In this document: piece after piece, positions 9,411 through 18,857 of the stretch
How the letters are laid out: each line of letters begins with the position of its first letter
Position numbering within the stretch: the first letter of the stretch is position 1
Source: G965216695 sp965216695
Lineage (GTDB): Bacteria > Pseudomonadota > Gammaproteobacteria > Pseudomonadales > Azotimanducaceae
Assembly (NCBI GenBank): GCA_965216695.1
Contig: OZ244212.1
Location: forward strand, 3,968,001-4,032,000
Reading direction: 5' to 3'
Length of the DNA stretch: 64,000 nt
Notes under the pieces: generated by a model
Seen by the model: only the letters and a program-made list of their open reading frames with translations
The model's database searches: none
What the model was told of the DNA's origin: nothing
Position numbers and translations under genes: made by a program

Positions 9411-9423
9411 CTAGAGGGCGCTT

Positions 9424-11253
9424 ATGCCGATCATTAACACCAAGGCCGCGTTGGTCCTGGGGACCAACTACAAACTGCACTTGGTCGATTTCCAGGGCAC
9501 CGACATAGCGATCGACATCACCGGCACGCAGATCACAAGCACGACCACCGACTTTACGGCGTCGTCGGAGACTGCGGGCATAGTCAAACGCGCGCTGCGC
9601 ATTGGCGACGTGATCGACATCCGCAACACTGGCAACGCGGCGAATGAGGGATTTACCGCAGAGGTGACCTCTGTCGCGGCCAACGCGGTCGGCATCACTG
9701 TGTTGACGGGCTCACCGGTCGATGAGTCGGCCGGCGCAGACATCAATATTCAGGCGTTCGTCAAAGAGTGGGAGTTTTTGGAGGCCGGCGGGTTGTCCTT
9801 CATCGACGGCGTTGACGCCATCACCTGGGCGTCCGAATTGGTAGACCTATGGGATACGGGCAACCTAGACATATACCCCCGTGTGTTTACCTCCATCGAA
9901 CCGCGCGCCAAGTCTCTCGCTGCTCTGAACGGCTGGCGCCCTCTGAACGACGATACACGGGATGCGCTGAGAAACGCTGCGTACGAGGAACGCGCTACCG
10001 CGACCGCACAGGCGTCGAGGATCTACGCCTGTGCGCGCTCGGGATCGCTGCACGAGACCACGGACCAGTTTACATACTGGAATGACCTGGAACCGGAGAT
10101 GAACGCCCCGACGTTGGCGGTCACAACGGGCTACATCAATCAGCCGTTTCTGATCATTGACCGCGACATCGACAACAACGATGTCGAGGCGGCGACCCAA
10201 GCCAACCCGGTCAGCATTCAGGCGACCGGCCACGGCCGGGCCACTGGCGATATCGTCAATTTTGAAGATATTGGCGGGATGGTCGAGCTGAACGGCCTGC
10301 AGGCGCGCATCACGGTCACCGATGCGAACAACTTCACGCTTGACGGCGTCGACGGCACTGGCTTCACCGCGTTCACCTCGGGCGGCACCTTCTATATCGA
10401 CAAGCGTGGCACGTGGAATTTCCGCTGCTTGGAGCACGGCAAAACGCATCTGCAAGAGCAGATCAATGTGCAGTTCGCGGAAATCTATCCGGTTGCGTCC
10501 AACAACGATATCGACCCGAAACTGGCCGATCCGGGCACCGGCACACCGTTTGTTGCCGATGCGACGATCTTGGCGGGTGGAATCTACGCCAACATCCTGC
10601 TGAATGTGGATGCAGACGAGCAGTATGACGGTGACGTCGATAGCGTTCTGTACTCGTTCCGTGGCTACGTCGACGCGGACAGTCAAACGAACCAGACGGC
10701 GCACACAAAGGTGCATTACCTGCTGCGTCAGCCAACGGACATCAATAACGACGGTACAGGGCCGCAGATCCGGGGCGACAAGCAACCGCCAATTACGACA
10801 TTCTCGGGCGACCTGATGACGGTCATCCTGTACTACCTGCTCAATTTCAACGCGTCCGAGCGGAATAACTTGCAGGTGGAGGACGACGGAGGTACGACGC
10901 GCGCGTGGCCGAAGATCTTCGCAATTACGATCACCGGCCCGGCCATTGCGCTCGGCGGTACGTTCTCTCTGATTCACAAAGACACCTACGGCACGTCGAG
11001 CGTGACCTACTTGCAGAACGATCAATCGGTGAATCAGCAGGACATCACCATCGCGGCCAGCGTGAGCATCGCGATCGCTTACAGCACGTACACGGTAGGC
11101 GGTCACACGGCCAACACGCCGATCGAATTGGTGCTGACGTGGAACCGGCCCGGGTTCATCGAGCCCGATTTCAACGACACGATCACGATGACGGACGCCA
11201 ACCAAACCGTGGCGATAACGCCGACGGCCGACCCGAGCTACGCAGCGGCGTGA
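9424..11253 (+). CDS. Phage appendage/structural protein with an E1-FCCH-like insert
   Basis: A 609-residue protein with a good AGAGGGCG site before ATG 9424. About residues 262-320 (beginning SIQATGHGRATGDIVNFEDI and running through LNGLQARITVTDANNFTLDG) match the small beta-barrel that domain databases often label ubiquitin-activating E1 FCCH-like; in phages this is a structural module, not an E1 enzyme. The rest is beta-rich and ends PSYAAA like its neighbour. It is likely a tail fibre or central appendage protein. No enzymatic motif was seen. Confidence 0.55.
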   Translation: MPIINTKAALVLGTNYKLHLVDFQGTDIAIDITGTQITSTTTDFTASSETAGIVKRALRIGDVIDIRNTGNAANEGFTAEVTSVAANAVGITVLTGSPVDESAGADINIQAFVKEWEFLEAGGLSFIDGVDAITWASELVDLWDTGNLDIYPRVFTSIEPRAKSLAALNGWRPLNDDTRDALRNAAYEERATATAQASRIYACARSGSLHETTDQFTYWNDLEPEMNAPTLAVTTGYINQPFLIIDRDIDNNDVEAATQANPVSIQATGHGRATGDIVNFEDIGGMVELNGLQARITVTDANNFTLDGVDGTGFTAFTSGGTFYIDKRGTWNFRCLEHGKTHLQEQINVQFAEIYPVASNNDIDPKLADPGTGTPFVADATILAGGIYANILLNVDADEQYDGDVDSVLYSFRGYVDADSQTNQTAHTKVHYLLRQPTDINNDGTGPQIRGDKQPPITTFSGDLMTVILYYLLNFNASERNNLQVEDDGGTTRAWPKIFAITITGPAIALGGTFSLIHKDTYGTSSVTYLQNDQSVNQQDITIAASVSIAIAYSTYTVGGHTANTPIELVLTWNRPGFIEPDFNDTITMTDANQTVAITPTADPSYAAA

Positions 11254-11254
11254 T

Positions 11255-11848
11255 GTGGCGTCACTCTTTTTCGACGGCGATTTAAGGCGAGTCTACGAGG
11301 TTCCGGAACCTCCCTTCAGCTTTACGGTGGACGGGAACGGATATCGGATCTACACGCCCGACAACATCCCGGGCGCAGCCACCGAGGTATTCGTCGATAC
11401 CACCGTACTGTGGTCGCGCTGGGTCGATTACCACAACGTGAACAAGTGGGCGACGCTGGCGCTGGGACGCGCTGGCGGCGCTTTCCGCTTCACGGATCAG
11501 GACGGCAACGACATATTTGCGACGTTTGATCTGCGGTGGACAAACGATTGGTTGTTGGTGCCGGCGAACTACGACCACAAGTTCACCGTCCTGGGGAATC
11601 TGTTCCCGAATCTCGCCGGCGTCAATGCAGGCGAGGACTTCGACACCACAAGGCTGTCGACCTTCGGTGTGTCTCCGAGGATCCAGTTCGCGGACAGCCT
11701 GCAGCGCGTGGTGGTGAGCACTACAGGCGGCATCGGTGATTCGGACAAAGACGACGTGGCCACCCGAACCCGTGACCTGCTGCTGTCCACCGAAGTGCAA
11801 GCTGCTGGACCAGCGGGCACGGTGCGAACACACACACCGACACTGTGA
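11255..11848 (+). CDS. Hypothetical phage appendage protein
   Basis: A 197-residue protein with a GTG start two bases after the previous stop. The N-terminus (GNGYRIYTPDNIPGAATEVFVDTT) and WTNDWLLVPANYDHKF suggest an all-beta fold. No family is recognised. It overlaps the next gene by GTGA. Conserved spacing in the operon suggests a role with the fibre proteins on either side. Confidence 0.5.
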   Translation: MASLFFDGDLRRVYEVPEPPFSFTVDGNGYRIYTPDNIPGAATEVFVDTTVLWSRWVDYHNVNKWATLALGRAGGAFRFTDQDGNDIFATFDLRWTNDWLLVPANYDHKFTVLGNLFPNLAGVNAGEDFDTTRLSTFGVSPRIQFADSLQRVVVSTTGGIGDSDKDDVATRTRDLLLSTEVQAAGPAGTVRTHTPTL

Positions 11849-12129
11849 ATCTGTGGGAGGTCATCACCGGCAATTCGACGCTGCCGGTGCAGTCTGGCAC
11901 GACACTTTGGGATCACCTCAACAATCAGGCGGGCGGCGTCGGCGGGCTGATCACCGCTACGGTATCAGTGTTGGTGCGGCGGTCGCCCGTGGTGTCGGTA
12001 GACGATGTGCGTTCTATCAGCACCGTGTCGCTCGTTGTCGAGGGGCGCCCGGTGGTGGCGGATGTGGCGGCTGCTGCTGAGTTCGAGTTCATGGTGCGCG
12101 CGGTGCGCGTTGAGGTAGGCGTGCAATGA
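11845..12129 (+). CDS. Hypothetical phage protein
   Basis: A 94-residue protein with a GTG start in a GTGA overlap. It has a hydrophobic central stretch with alternating Val residues and no recognisable domain. The N-terminus (ITGNSTLPVQSGTTLWDHLNNQ) resembles short linker or tip segments of phage fibres. It ends in an ATGA overlap with the next gene. The function is unknown. Confidence 0.45.
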   Translation: MNLWEVITGNSTLPVQSGTTLWDHLNNQAGGVGGLITATVSVLVRRSPVVSVDDVRSISTVSLVVEGRPVVADVAAAAEFEFMVRAVRVEVGVQ

Positions 12130-12485
12130 CAGAGCCACGGACATACTACGCAGACGAGCCTGCGCCGCTCGTGTCGAACGAGCAAAGCGCAATCGAGATG
12201 CGACTCAAGGTCGATGGCGCAGCGCTCGCAAACGGTACGGTGGTGCGTGCAGCTGTGATGGAAGATGCGCCCGACGGTGCTCAGATCATTGGAGAGACGA
12301 CTGCCACGCAGCGCGCGGCGCCCGACGATGAGTGGTGGGACGTTGTGTTTACGTCGGCGCAATGCGCGAGCCTAGTAGGGCACAACGTGGCCAGGCTGCA
12401 GATTCACCTCGGCGCACCGTACAAACGCGTGCTGTTCGCTTCGGGCTTGCCCGTCGACCATGGGGTTACGACGCCTGCCCCGTAA
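12126..12485 (+). CDS. Hypothetical phage protein, last of the appendage genes
   Basis: A 119-residue protein starting at ATG 12126 (ATGA overlap). It is a small, probably beta-sandwich protein with alternating hydrophobic strands (EMRLKVDGAALANGTVVRAAVM, WWDVVFTSAQC). It overlaps the HNH gene by 26 bases. The pattern resembles small phage proteins found beside fibre genes; no precise function can be given. Confidence 0.45.
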   Translation: MTEPRTYYADEPAPLVSNEQSAIEMRLKVDGAALANGTVVRAAVMEDAPDGAQIIGETTATQRAAPDDEWWDVVFTSAQCASLVGHNVARLQIHLGAPYKRVLFASGLPVDHGVTTPAP

Positions 12486-12825
12486 GGCGCCGCGGCCGTG
12501 CCCCCGGTGCGGTCGCCGACTGATACGCAACAAGGCGCGCTGCTCGCGGTGCGAGCGTGACGACCAGCCGAGGCGCGAGCGCTACCACCGAGGGCAGACG
12601 GCGGCACAGCGCGGCTACGACGCACGCTGGCGCCGCGCACGACTCGCCTATCTGTCGGAGCATCCGCTCTGCCGCGTGTGCGCGCAGCGCAAGCGCGTAC
12701 GTGTGGCGACCGTGGTCGACCACATCAAGCCACACCGAGGCGACGACGCGTTGTTTTGGGACGAGGACAACTGGCAGCCGCTGTGCAAGACGTGTCACGC
12801 CGCCAAGACGGCGCGAGGCGAGTGA
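12460..12825 (+). CDS. HNH endonuclease
   Basis: A 121-residue protein. A CPRC/CSRC zinc-knuckle pair near residues 14-32 and a second pair (CRVC and CKTC) bracket the HNH core VVDHIKPHRGDD and NWQPLCKTCH. HNH proteins directly upstream of TerS are standard in cos-packaging HK97-like phages, where they act with the terminase in genome-end cleavage. The ATG at 12460 lies inside the preceding gene. Its position immediately before the G-rich intergenic region at 12826 supports the packaging role. Confidence 0.85.
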   Translation: MGLRRLPRKAPRPCPRCGRRLIRNKARCSRCERDDQPRRERYHRGQTAAQRGYDARWRRARLAYLSEHPLCRVCAQRKRVRVATVVDHIKPHRGDDALFWDEDNWQPLCKTCHAAKTARGE

Positions 12826-12959
12826 TCAGAAAAAAACGAACCCCGGGGTGGGGGTCAAAACTTCATCGCTCCCGCGGCAGGACCGCAAGGGGGGGGGATT
12901 TTTTTGCGTGGACAGAATTACAACCGTGAATTTCGGAGATTTGGCGATGGACGGATGGC
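12826..12959. other. Probable cos / packaging-initiation region
   Basis: The 134 bases between the HNH gene and TerS contain a run ACCCCGGGGTGGGGGTC (from about 12840), a tract of nine G (12889-12897) and then seven T (12899-12905). Phages with the HNH-TerS-TerL order commonly have a G-rich then T-rich block here, which serves as or next to cos. The exact nick positions cannot be read from sequence alone. Confidence 0.5.
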
Positions 12960-13400
12960 ATGCCGCGCGGGCGTAAACCGCAACCGAAAGAGCAAAAGAT
13001 AGCGAAGGGCGAGACACGTCCGTCTCGTCACCTCGAAAATGTCGTCGAATTTCCTAAAGTCGACGAAGTCCCCGAGCCTCCGAGTTACGTCGCTCAGTTT
13101 CCTGCGGGTGTGAATCTTTGGGAGGAAGTCGCGCCGGTGCTGTTTGCCCAACGGGTGCTGTCAGAGCCGGATGTCCACGCGCTCGGGCATCTTTGCCGAT
13201 TGCACGGCGAGATCGTAGACGGCTATGAGCGACGGCTTTCGCCTACCGCGAGTATGTTGTCGCAACTGCGCATGCTCTTCGCCGAGTTTGGCATGACGCC
13301 GGCGAGCCGATCTCGGGTTGCGAGTGGCAAAGACCCGGGTAAGGGCAACAAGTTCGGATCCAATGGCCAGCGCGGCAAAGCCAAATCACAAACCGACTGA
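12960..13400 (+). CDS. Phage terminase small subunit, P27 family
   Basis: A 146-residue DNA-recognition subunit of the packaging motor. The N-terminus (MPRGRKPQPKEQKIAKGETR) is the basic leader usual in P27 proteins, followed by LWEEVAPVLFAQRVLSEPDVHAL, YERRL and the SQLRMLFAEFGMTPASR segment, all in the family order. It binds at or near cos and brings in TerL. It overlaps the TerL gene by 38 bases. Confidence 0.9.
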   Translation: MPRGRKPQPKEQKIAKGETRPSRHLENVVEFPKVDEVPEPPSYVAQFPAGVNLWEEVAPVLFAQRVLSEPDVHALGHLCRLHGEIVDGYERRLSPTASMLSQLRMLFAEFGMTPASRSRVASGKDPGKGNKFGSNGQRGKAKSQTD

Positions 13401-15114
13401 CCATGCGCGGAACTATTCGCAGATAGCCTACGAGTTCGCGCTTGACGCCAGCAAAGACCGTTATGGCCGAAAACATTGCAAATGGGTGCGATTGGCGGCT
13501 AAACGCCACCTATCGGACCTGAAAAAGCAGCGTCGGAAGGCATTCGGGCACACATTTGACGAGTGGCACGGCAACGACGTGTGCGACTTCGCCGAAAAGA
13601 TGCCGCATATCGAGGGCGAATGGGACTCGCCAACGATCCATCTGGAACCGGCGCAAGTGTTCATTCTTGTTTGTGTGTTTGGTTGGCGCAGCAAGGCGCA
13701 TGGCGGTCGTAGGTTCACGCACGCTTACATCGAGATGGCGCGCAAAGGTGCCAAGTCGACGATTACGGCGGTCGTCTGCCATTACTGTCTGACGTGCGAG
13801 GGTTCACTCGGGCCGCAGGTGATTATCGGCGCCACGACGGCCGAGCAGGCGATGAAGGTGTTTAACCCGGCGCGCAAGATGGCAGAGCAGACTGCGGACT
13901 ATCGCGAGGCATTCGGCGTGCAAGTCTGGGCGCGGTCGATCACCTGCGAGAGTAGCGGCGGCTTTATGCAGACAATGCACGCCAAGGCGCAGACACAAGA
14001 TGGTTGGAACCCGCAAATGTGCGTGCTCGACGAACTGCACGCGCATAAGGATCGCGGACTGTATGACGTCATGCGGTCGTCGTTTGGTGCTCGCAAAGCG
14101 CCGCTGTTCTGGATCATCACCACGGCCGGATTCAATATCGCCGGCGTCTGCTATGAGCAGCACCGGCTAGTAAAGCAGATCCTAGATGGCGTGGTGGTCG
14201 CGGATCATTTTTTCGGCGTGATCTTCGCACTCGACGATAAGGACGACGAACTCGACGAATCGAAGTGGATCAAGGCGAATCCGCTGCTCGGCGTAACGCC
14301 GAGCCTTGAGGCTTTGCGCGCGCACGCGATTGAGGCGAAGTCCTCACCGGCCAGCATGGGCGAGTTTCGCACGAAACACTGCAACCGCTGGGGTGGTGCC
14401 GGGGAAGGCTTGATCAACATGGTGAATTGGGACCGCTGCCCAAAATCACCGATTGACGACGAACTCGAGGAGCGGCTCGCGACTGAGCCGTGTTTCGGCG
14501 GGCTCGACCTGGCGTCAACCGACGACATCACGGCGTTTGTGTTGCTGTGGTTAATCGATGGCGTTCTAGTACCGAAACTGTGGTTTTGGTTGCCCGAGGA
14601 AACGATCAAACCGCGCACAGAACGGGCTAACGTTCCCTATGAAACCTGGCACGAGCAGGGCTTTTTGCGTTCGACGCCTGGCGAGGTCACCGATTACGAC
14701 CAGGTGGAGAAGGTGGTCGACGAAGCGCTGCAAACGTACGACGTGCGCGAGATCGGCTACGACGGCTACAACGCACAGCAGCTGATCACGCACCTGCTCG
14801 ACAAAGATGCACCCATGGTTCAGCTGACGCAGTCCTATGCGACCTACAACGCGCCGATTCGTGAAATGTGGCGGCGTCTCAAGTCGCGCAGGTTTCGGAC
14901 CTGCGGCAATCCGGTATTGAAGTGGATGGCTTCGAACCTCGTCGGAATCCAGGGCGACACCGGCGCATGGCGACCGAGCAAGAAACGCTCGCCGGAAAAA
15001 ATCGACGGCATGGTCGCGCTGTACATGGCTTTGAACCGCATGCTCCTCGACGAAGGTGAGGGCGGCTACATCGAGGAGGGTCTAGTAGTGTTTGGTGACG
15101 AGGACGACGATTGA
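13363..15114 (+). CDS. Phage terminase large subunit (packaging ATPase/nuclease)
   Basis: A 583-residue motor protein from the ATG at 13363, preferred over upstream GTG/TTG codons because MASAAKPNHK begins the conserved region. The ATPase has a Walker A-like ARKGAKST (about 126-133) and a Walker B VLDELH (about 221-226). The RNase H-like nuclease begins at GGLDLASTDD (about 379-388) with its first catalytic Asp. The length and layout fit the HK97/P27-associated TerL family. It docks on the portal encoded next and packages DNA using ATP. Confidence 0.95.
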   Translation: MASAAKPNHKPTDHARNYSQIAYEFALDASKDRYGRKHCKWVRLAAKRHLSDLKKQRRKAFGHTFDEWHGNDVCDFAEKMPHIEGEWDSPTIHLEPAQVFILVCVFGWRSKAHGGRRFTHAYIEMARKGAKSTITAVVCHYCLTCEGSLGPQVIIGATTAEQAMKVFNPARKMAEQTADYREAFGVQVWARSITCESSGGFMQTMHAKAQTQDGWNPQMCVLDELHAHKDRGLYDVMRSSFGARKAPLFWIITTAGFNIAGVCYEQHRLVKQILDGVVVADHFFGVIFALDDKDDELDESKWIKANPLLGVTPSLEALRAHAIEAKSSPASMGEFRTKHCNRWGGAGEGLINMVNWDRCPKSPIDDELEERLATEPCFGGLDLASTDDITAFVLLWLIDGVLVPKLWFWLPEETIKPRTERANVPYETWHEQGFLRSTPGEVTDYDQVEKVVDEALQTYDVREIGYDGYNAQQLITHLLDKDAPMVQLTQSYATYNAPIREMWRRLKSRRFRTCGNPVLKWMASNLVGIQGDTGAWRPSKKRSPEKIDGMVALYMALNRMLLDEGEGGYIEEGLVVFGDEDDD

Positions 15115-16391
15115 ACTGGCCGTGGAGTCGCAGCGATCGAGGTGGCGCGCAGCAGTCAACGCCGCCGGTCATCGCGCCCATTGAGAACAACGTGTCGCTG
15201 TCCGATCTGAATTCGTGGTCGGATCTGTTCGACTGGTATGGCGCGAATTCGTCGGGGAAGGTGGTCAACTTCGATACGGCGATGCAGTCGTCCGCAGTGT
15301 ATGCGTGTGTCCGTCTGCTCGCCGGCATCATTTCCATGCTGCCCCTCAACGTCTACAAGCGCGAGGTGGCCGAGGACGGCGAAGAAACGCGGACGCGTCG
15401 GAACAATCACCCGGTGGCGCGCTTTCTTCGCGTGGAGCCTGAACCGGCCACGTCTGCGATGGTGTTTTGGGAAACGTTGGTGTGGCATTTGCTGCTGCGC
15501 GGCAACGGCTATGCGCGTATCCATCGCGCGGGCGCGCAAGTCGCCGGGCTGGAACCGATTCCGGCCGGTGGTGCGTCGGCCGTACGCAAAAACGGTCGGC
15601 TGATTTACACGATTTGCGACTACGAAGGGCACACGCACAAGCTCGATCAAGACGACGTGCTGCACCTTCCGTGCTTCGGTTGGACCGGTACCCGGGCGCT
15701 TTCGCCGATCTCATATGCCGCGCAAAACTCCGTCGGCGTTGCGTTGGCAGCCGATGACCACGCGGCGATGTTCTACGGCGGTGGCGGTGGCGGTTCGCTG
15801 TCGATCACCTATCCGAAGAAAGTCACCTCGGAGATGCAGCGCACGATTCGCGCTGGCTGGCGGCAGCACGGCATCGACAACGCGCACTTGCCGCGGATCA
15901 TTCCCGAGGGCGGAAAAGTCGAGCAGATCGGCATTACGCCGCAGGACGCGCAACTCATTGAGGCCCGTCGGTATCAGGTGACAGACGTGTGCCGGTTCTA
16001 CGGCGTGCCGCCGATTCTGTTGGGCGAGAGCGAGAAAAACAGCTCGTGGGGCTCGGGTATCGAGCAGGTACTGCGTGGCTTTGAGCGTTTCACGTTGGGC
16101 TCGCATCTGCAGCGCATCACGCAGGAAATCAACCGAAAACTGTTCCCGCGCACGCCGTTCTATGCCGAGTTCAATGTCGAGGCGTTCCTGAAACTCGATG
16201 TGAAGTCGCGCGCGGAAGCGTACAAAGCGGCGCTCGGCGGCAATCAGGCGCCCGGGTACATGACTCAAAACGAAATCCGCCAGCGCGAGAATCTGGAAAA
16301 GATGGACGACGCGCGCGCCGATCAACTGCACTACCCGCCGGAAAACAGCGCCAGCGGCGCCACTGCCGAGGATACAACTGATGAAAAATAA
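15111..16391 (+). CDS. Phage portal protein, HK97 family
   Basis: A 426-residue portal subunit with a TTG start overlapping the TerL stop (TTGA). Family landmarks are AMQSSAVYACVRLLAGIISMLPLNVYKR near residue 60-90, GNGYARIHR, DDVLHLPCFG, and FYGVPPILLGESEKNSSWGSGIEQ in the clip/wing region. The dodecamer forms the DNA channel at one capsid vertex. The C-terminus is acidic and overlaps the protease gene by 11 bases. Confidence 0.93.
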   Translation: MNWPWSRSDRGGAQQSTPPVIAPIENNVSLSDLNSWSDLFDWYGANSSGKVVNFDTAMQSSAVYACVRLLAGIISMLPLNVYKREVAEDGEETRTRRNNHPVARFLRVEPEPATSAMVFWETLVWHLLLRGNGYARIHRAGAQVAGLEPIPAGGASAVRKNGRLIYTICDYEGHTHKLDQDDVLHLPCFGWTGTRALSPISYAAQNSVGVALAADDHAAMFYGGGGGGSLSITYPKKVTSEMQRTIRAGWRQHGIDNAHLPRIIPEGGKVEQIGITPQDAQLIEARRYQVTDVCRFYGVPPILLGESEKNSSWGSGIEQVLRGFERFTLGSHLQRITQEINRKLFPRTPFYAEFNVEAFLKLDVKSRAEAYKAALGGNQAPGYMTQNEIRQRENLEKMDDARADQLHYPPENSASGATAEDTTDEK

Positions 16392-17103
16392 GTTGATGCA
16401 ACTATTTCGCGCGAACGCGCAATGCGGCACGCCGTTGCGTACGGTGCGGAACGCGAACGACGACACACGGGCGTCGCTCTACGTGTATGACGCCATCGGC
16501 GGGTTCTGGGGCATCTCTGCCGAGGATATCGCGCGCGGGCTCGACGCGCTTGGCGACGTGTCTACGATCGATCTGCGCGTGAACTCGCCGGGCGGGGACG
16601 TGTTCGAGGCGCGCGCCATGGCGACGCTGATCAAACAGCATCCTGCAAACGTGGCCACGCACATTGATGGGCTGGCCGCGAGCGCCGGCACGCAGGTAGC
16701 GAACGCCGGCGACACCATTGAGATCGCGCAGGGCGGCTTTTACATGATTCATAACGCATGGTCGGTATCCATCGGCAATCGGCACGACATGCTCGACATG
16801 GCGGGGACGCTCGAACAGATCGATAACACGCTCGTTGCGGAGTATGCGCGGCGCACCGGCGAGTCACGCGACCAGGTAACCGAGTGGATGGACGCGGAGA
16901 CGTGGTTTAGCGCGGATGATGCGATGGCGCACGGCTTTGTCGATTCGGTATTCGGTGATGCCGACGACGACACTGAAGCGGACACCAGCAATTTTGACCT
17001 GTCGGTGTACCAGAACGCACCACGCATTGAGCCGAAGATTCGGAACGACCAGCTGACGCGCAACATGCGCCGTCTGAGGATGGCCGAACAGTTTTCACGG
17101 TAG
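16381..17103 (+). CDS. Head maturation protease, ClpP-like
   Basis: A 240-residue S14-type serine protease. The fold markers are NSPGGDVFEA (about 68-77), the nucleophile Ser101 in HIDGLAASAG and the catalytic His124 in MIHNAWS, followed by a DAETWFSADDAMAHGFVD helix. It cleaves the scaffold part of the capsid protein during prohead maturation. The position between portal and capsid is canonical. Confidence 0.93.
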   Translation: MKNKLMQLFRANAQCGTPLRTVRNANDDTRASLYVYDAIGGFWGISAEDIARGLDALGDVSTIDLRVNSPGGDVFEARAMATLIKQHPANVATHIDGLAASAGTQVANAGDTIEIAQGGFYMIHNAWSVSIGNRHDMLDMAGTLEQIDNTLVAEYARRTGESRDQVTEWMDAETWFSADDAMAHGFVDSVFGDADDDTEADTSNFDLSVYQNAPRIEPKIRNDQLTRNMRRLRMAEQFSR

Positions 17104-17120
17104 CGGGTTCCCGCACCGTC

Positions 17121-17136
17121 GCGGCCGTGTGGCCGC
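17121..17136 (+). promoter_or_regulatory. Hairpin upstream of the capsid gene
   Basis: GCGGCC at 17121-17126 pairs perfectly with GGCCGC at 17131-17136 around a GTGT loop. It lies in the 67-base gap before the capsid start and is not followed by a T-run, so it is more likely a transcript-processing or stability element than a terminator. Confidence 0.4.
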
Positions 17137-17170
17137 ACCCTTCCAACAGTCAAACAGAGGTTATTGCCTT

Positions 17171-18415
17171 ATGAAATCACTGCAAGAATTGCGGGAACAG
17201 CGCAGCCAGTTCGCACAGAAAATGCGGACGATGATGGACGACGCCGAACTCGAGTGGAACGAGGAGACGCAGAAAACCTACGACGGCTACGCAGCACAGT
17301 GGGACCAGTACGACCGCATGATCAAGGCGGCCGAGAAGCAGATTCAGGTTGACGCCGAGGAGCGCGTGCGTACGAATGAGTATGCCGACCGCTATCAGAT
17401 CAGCGAGGACGAAGCGACGGCCGCGCGGATGCAGGATCAGGAGATCATGCGCGCCTGGGCGCTTGGTGCGGCGCTGACCGACGAGCAGCGCGAGCACATG
17501 CGGCAGCGCAATCAGCGCGCGGCGATCCAGAACGCGCAGTCGGTCGGCACAGATTCGGAAGGCGGGTTCACGGCGCCGGATGAGTTCAATACACGTTTCC
17601 TGACCCGTTTGCAGGAATTCGGAGGTGTGCGCGAGGTCGCAACCACGCAGCAAACCGACCACGGTCGCACAATTGAGTGGGCGTTGTCGGACTACACCGC
17701 GGACGAGGGCGAAATCCTCGGCGAGAACGCGGACTCCGGCGCAGATCTCGATCTGGTGTTCGGGATCACGAACATTGGCGCTTACAAATACAGTTCGAAG
17801 CCGAGCGCCGTCTCGATCGAGCTGTTGCAGGACTCTGCGCTTAACATCGAACAGATCCTCGAGGATGCGCTCGCGCGTCGGATTGCTCGGATTACGGCCA
17901 AGCATTTCACCAACGGCACCGGCACCGGTCAGCCCGAAGGCGTGTTGACCGCGTCGTCGCTGGGTGCGACCGGCGCGGCGGGTCAGACGGACAGCGTTAC
18001 ATACGACGACTTCGTCGAACTTGAGCACTCGGTCGATCCCGCGTACCGCAACAGCGGCTGCCGGTGGATGTTCCATGATCAGACGCTGAAGGTCATTAAG
18101 CAGCTGAAAGACGCCGACGGGCGGCCTCTGTGGGTGCCGGGCCTTACCTCGAACGCGCCCTCGCAGATTCTGGACTACCCGTACACGGTCAATCAGGACA
18201 TGCCGCAGATGGCGGCGAGCGCCACGTCGATCTTGTTCGGAGATTTCTCGCGCTACCTTATCCGCGACGTGATGGTGATCCAGATGATGCGGTTCGATGA
18301 TTCCGCGTATGCGAAGAAAGGGCAGCGCGGCTTTTTGGCGTTCTATCGTGGCGACGGGAAGTGGATCGATGCCAGCGACGACGCTATGAAGCACTACGCA
18401 AACGCGGCGGCGTAA
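17171..18415 (+). CDS. Major capsid protein, HK97 fold
   Basis: A 414-residue protein starting at ATG 17171. The first 100 or so residues are a coiled-coil scaffold-like delta domain (KSLQELREQRSQFAQKMR), expected to be removed by the protease upstream. The mature part begins near GTDSEGGFTAPDEFNTRF and continues with the P-domain and A-domain signatures EDALARRIARITAKHFTNG and QPEGVL. It forms the icosahedral shell. A later start was chosen over 17129 because the sequence before it is non-conserved. Confidence 0.95.
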   Translation: MKSLQELREQRSQFAQKMRTMMDDAELEWNEETQKTYDGYAAQWDQYDRMIKAAEKQIQVDAEERVRTNEYADRYQISEDEATAARMQDQEIMRAWALGAALTDEQREHMRQRNQRAAIQNAQSVGTDSEGGFTAPDEFNTRFLTRLQEFGGVREVATTQQTDHGRTIEWALSDYTADEGEILGENADSGADLDLVFGITNIGAYKYSSKPSAVSIELLQDSALNIEQILEDALARRIARITAKHFTNGTGTGQPEGVLTASSLGATGAAGQTDSVTYDDFVELEHSVDPAYRNSGCRWMFHDQTLKVIKQLKDADGRPLWVPGLTSNAPSQILDYPYTVNQDMPQMAASATSILFGDFSRYLIRDVMVIQMMRFDDSAYAKKGQRGFLAFYRGDGKWIDASDDAMKHYANAAA

Positions 18416-18458
18416 AGCGGTCGGTCACTCTCTACATTGACAAACAATAGGTAATCAA

Positions 18459-18842
18459 ATGCCGGAAGCAAAAAAGGCAGCGAAATCCGAGGATCTCGTC
18501 GTCGTCAAGATGCTGGCCTCACTCGCCGCAACGCGATTCAACGTCCAGCCGGGTCAGCTGATCAAGGTGCGCCCCGAAGTGGCGGAAGCGTGGGAGGCGG
18601 CCGGGCGGTGCGTAAGGCACGCCGACCAAGGCGAACCCGCACGAGTTCTGCCCGAAGGCCGCAAGATGTCGAAGGCCGAGCGCGAAGCCCACAAAGAGCG
18701 CCAGGACGCACGCGACCGCAAGGCCGCGGCTCAGCGTAAGCGCGAGGAGCAGGCCGCAAAGAACGCGGCGAAGTGGCTGCGGCAAACGCAGGCGATTCGC
18801 GACCTGGCCGGAGAGGACGACGACGAGGACGACGCGGCGTAG
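18459..18842 (+). CDS. Small charged head-region protein
   Basis: A 127-residue protein. A short N-terminal domain (VVVKMLASLAATRFNVQPGQLIKVRPEVAEAWEAAGRC) resembles the small head or decoration-like proteins that follow capsid genes. The second half is a long Lys/Arg/Glu-rich helix or coiled coil ending in an acidic tail. Its role is unknown; it could stabilise the head or act as an assembly factor. Confidence 0.55.
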   Translation: MPEAKKAAKSEDLVVVKMLASLAATRFNVQPGQLIKVRPEVAEAWEAAGRCVRHADQGEPARVLPEGRKMSKAEREAHKERQDARDRKAAAQRKREEQAAKNAAKWLRQTQAIRDLAGEDDDEDDAA

Positions 18843-18857
18843 TAGCCGCGGCCGCCT

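Noticed and set aside
9865..11205. Long minus-strand open frame (446 codons)
   Set aside because: It lies wholly antisense to the appendage gene at 9424, is extremely Arg/Val/Asp-rich as expected for a shadow of GC-rich coding DNA, and has no domain or ribosome site.
17177..18394. Minus-strand open frame of 405 codons opposite the capsid gene
   Set aside because: The capsid protein on the + strand is unmistakable; the antisense product has shadow-type composition.
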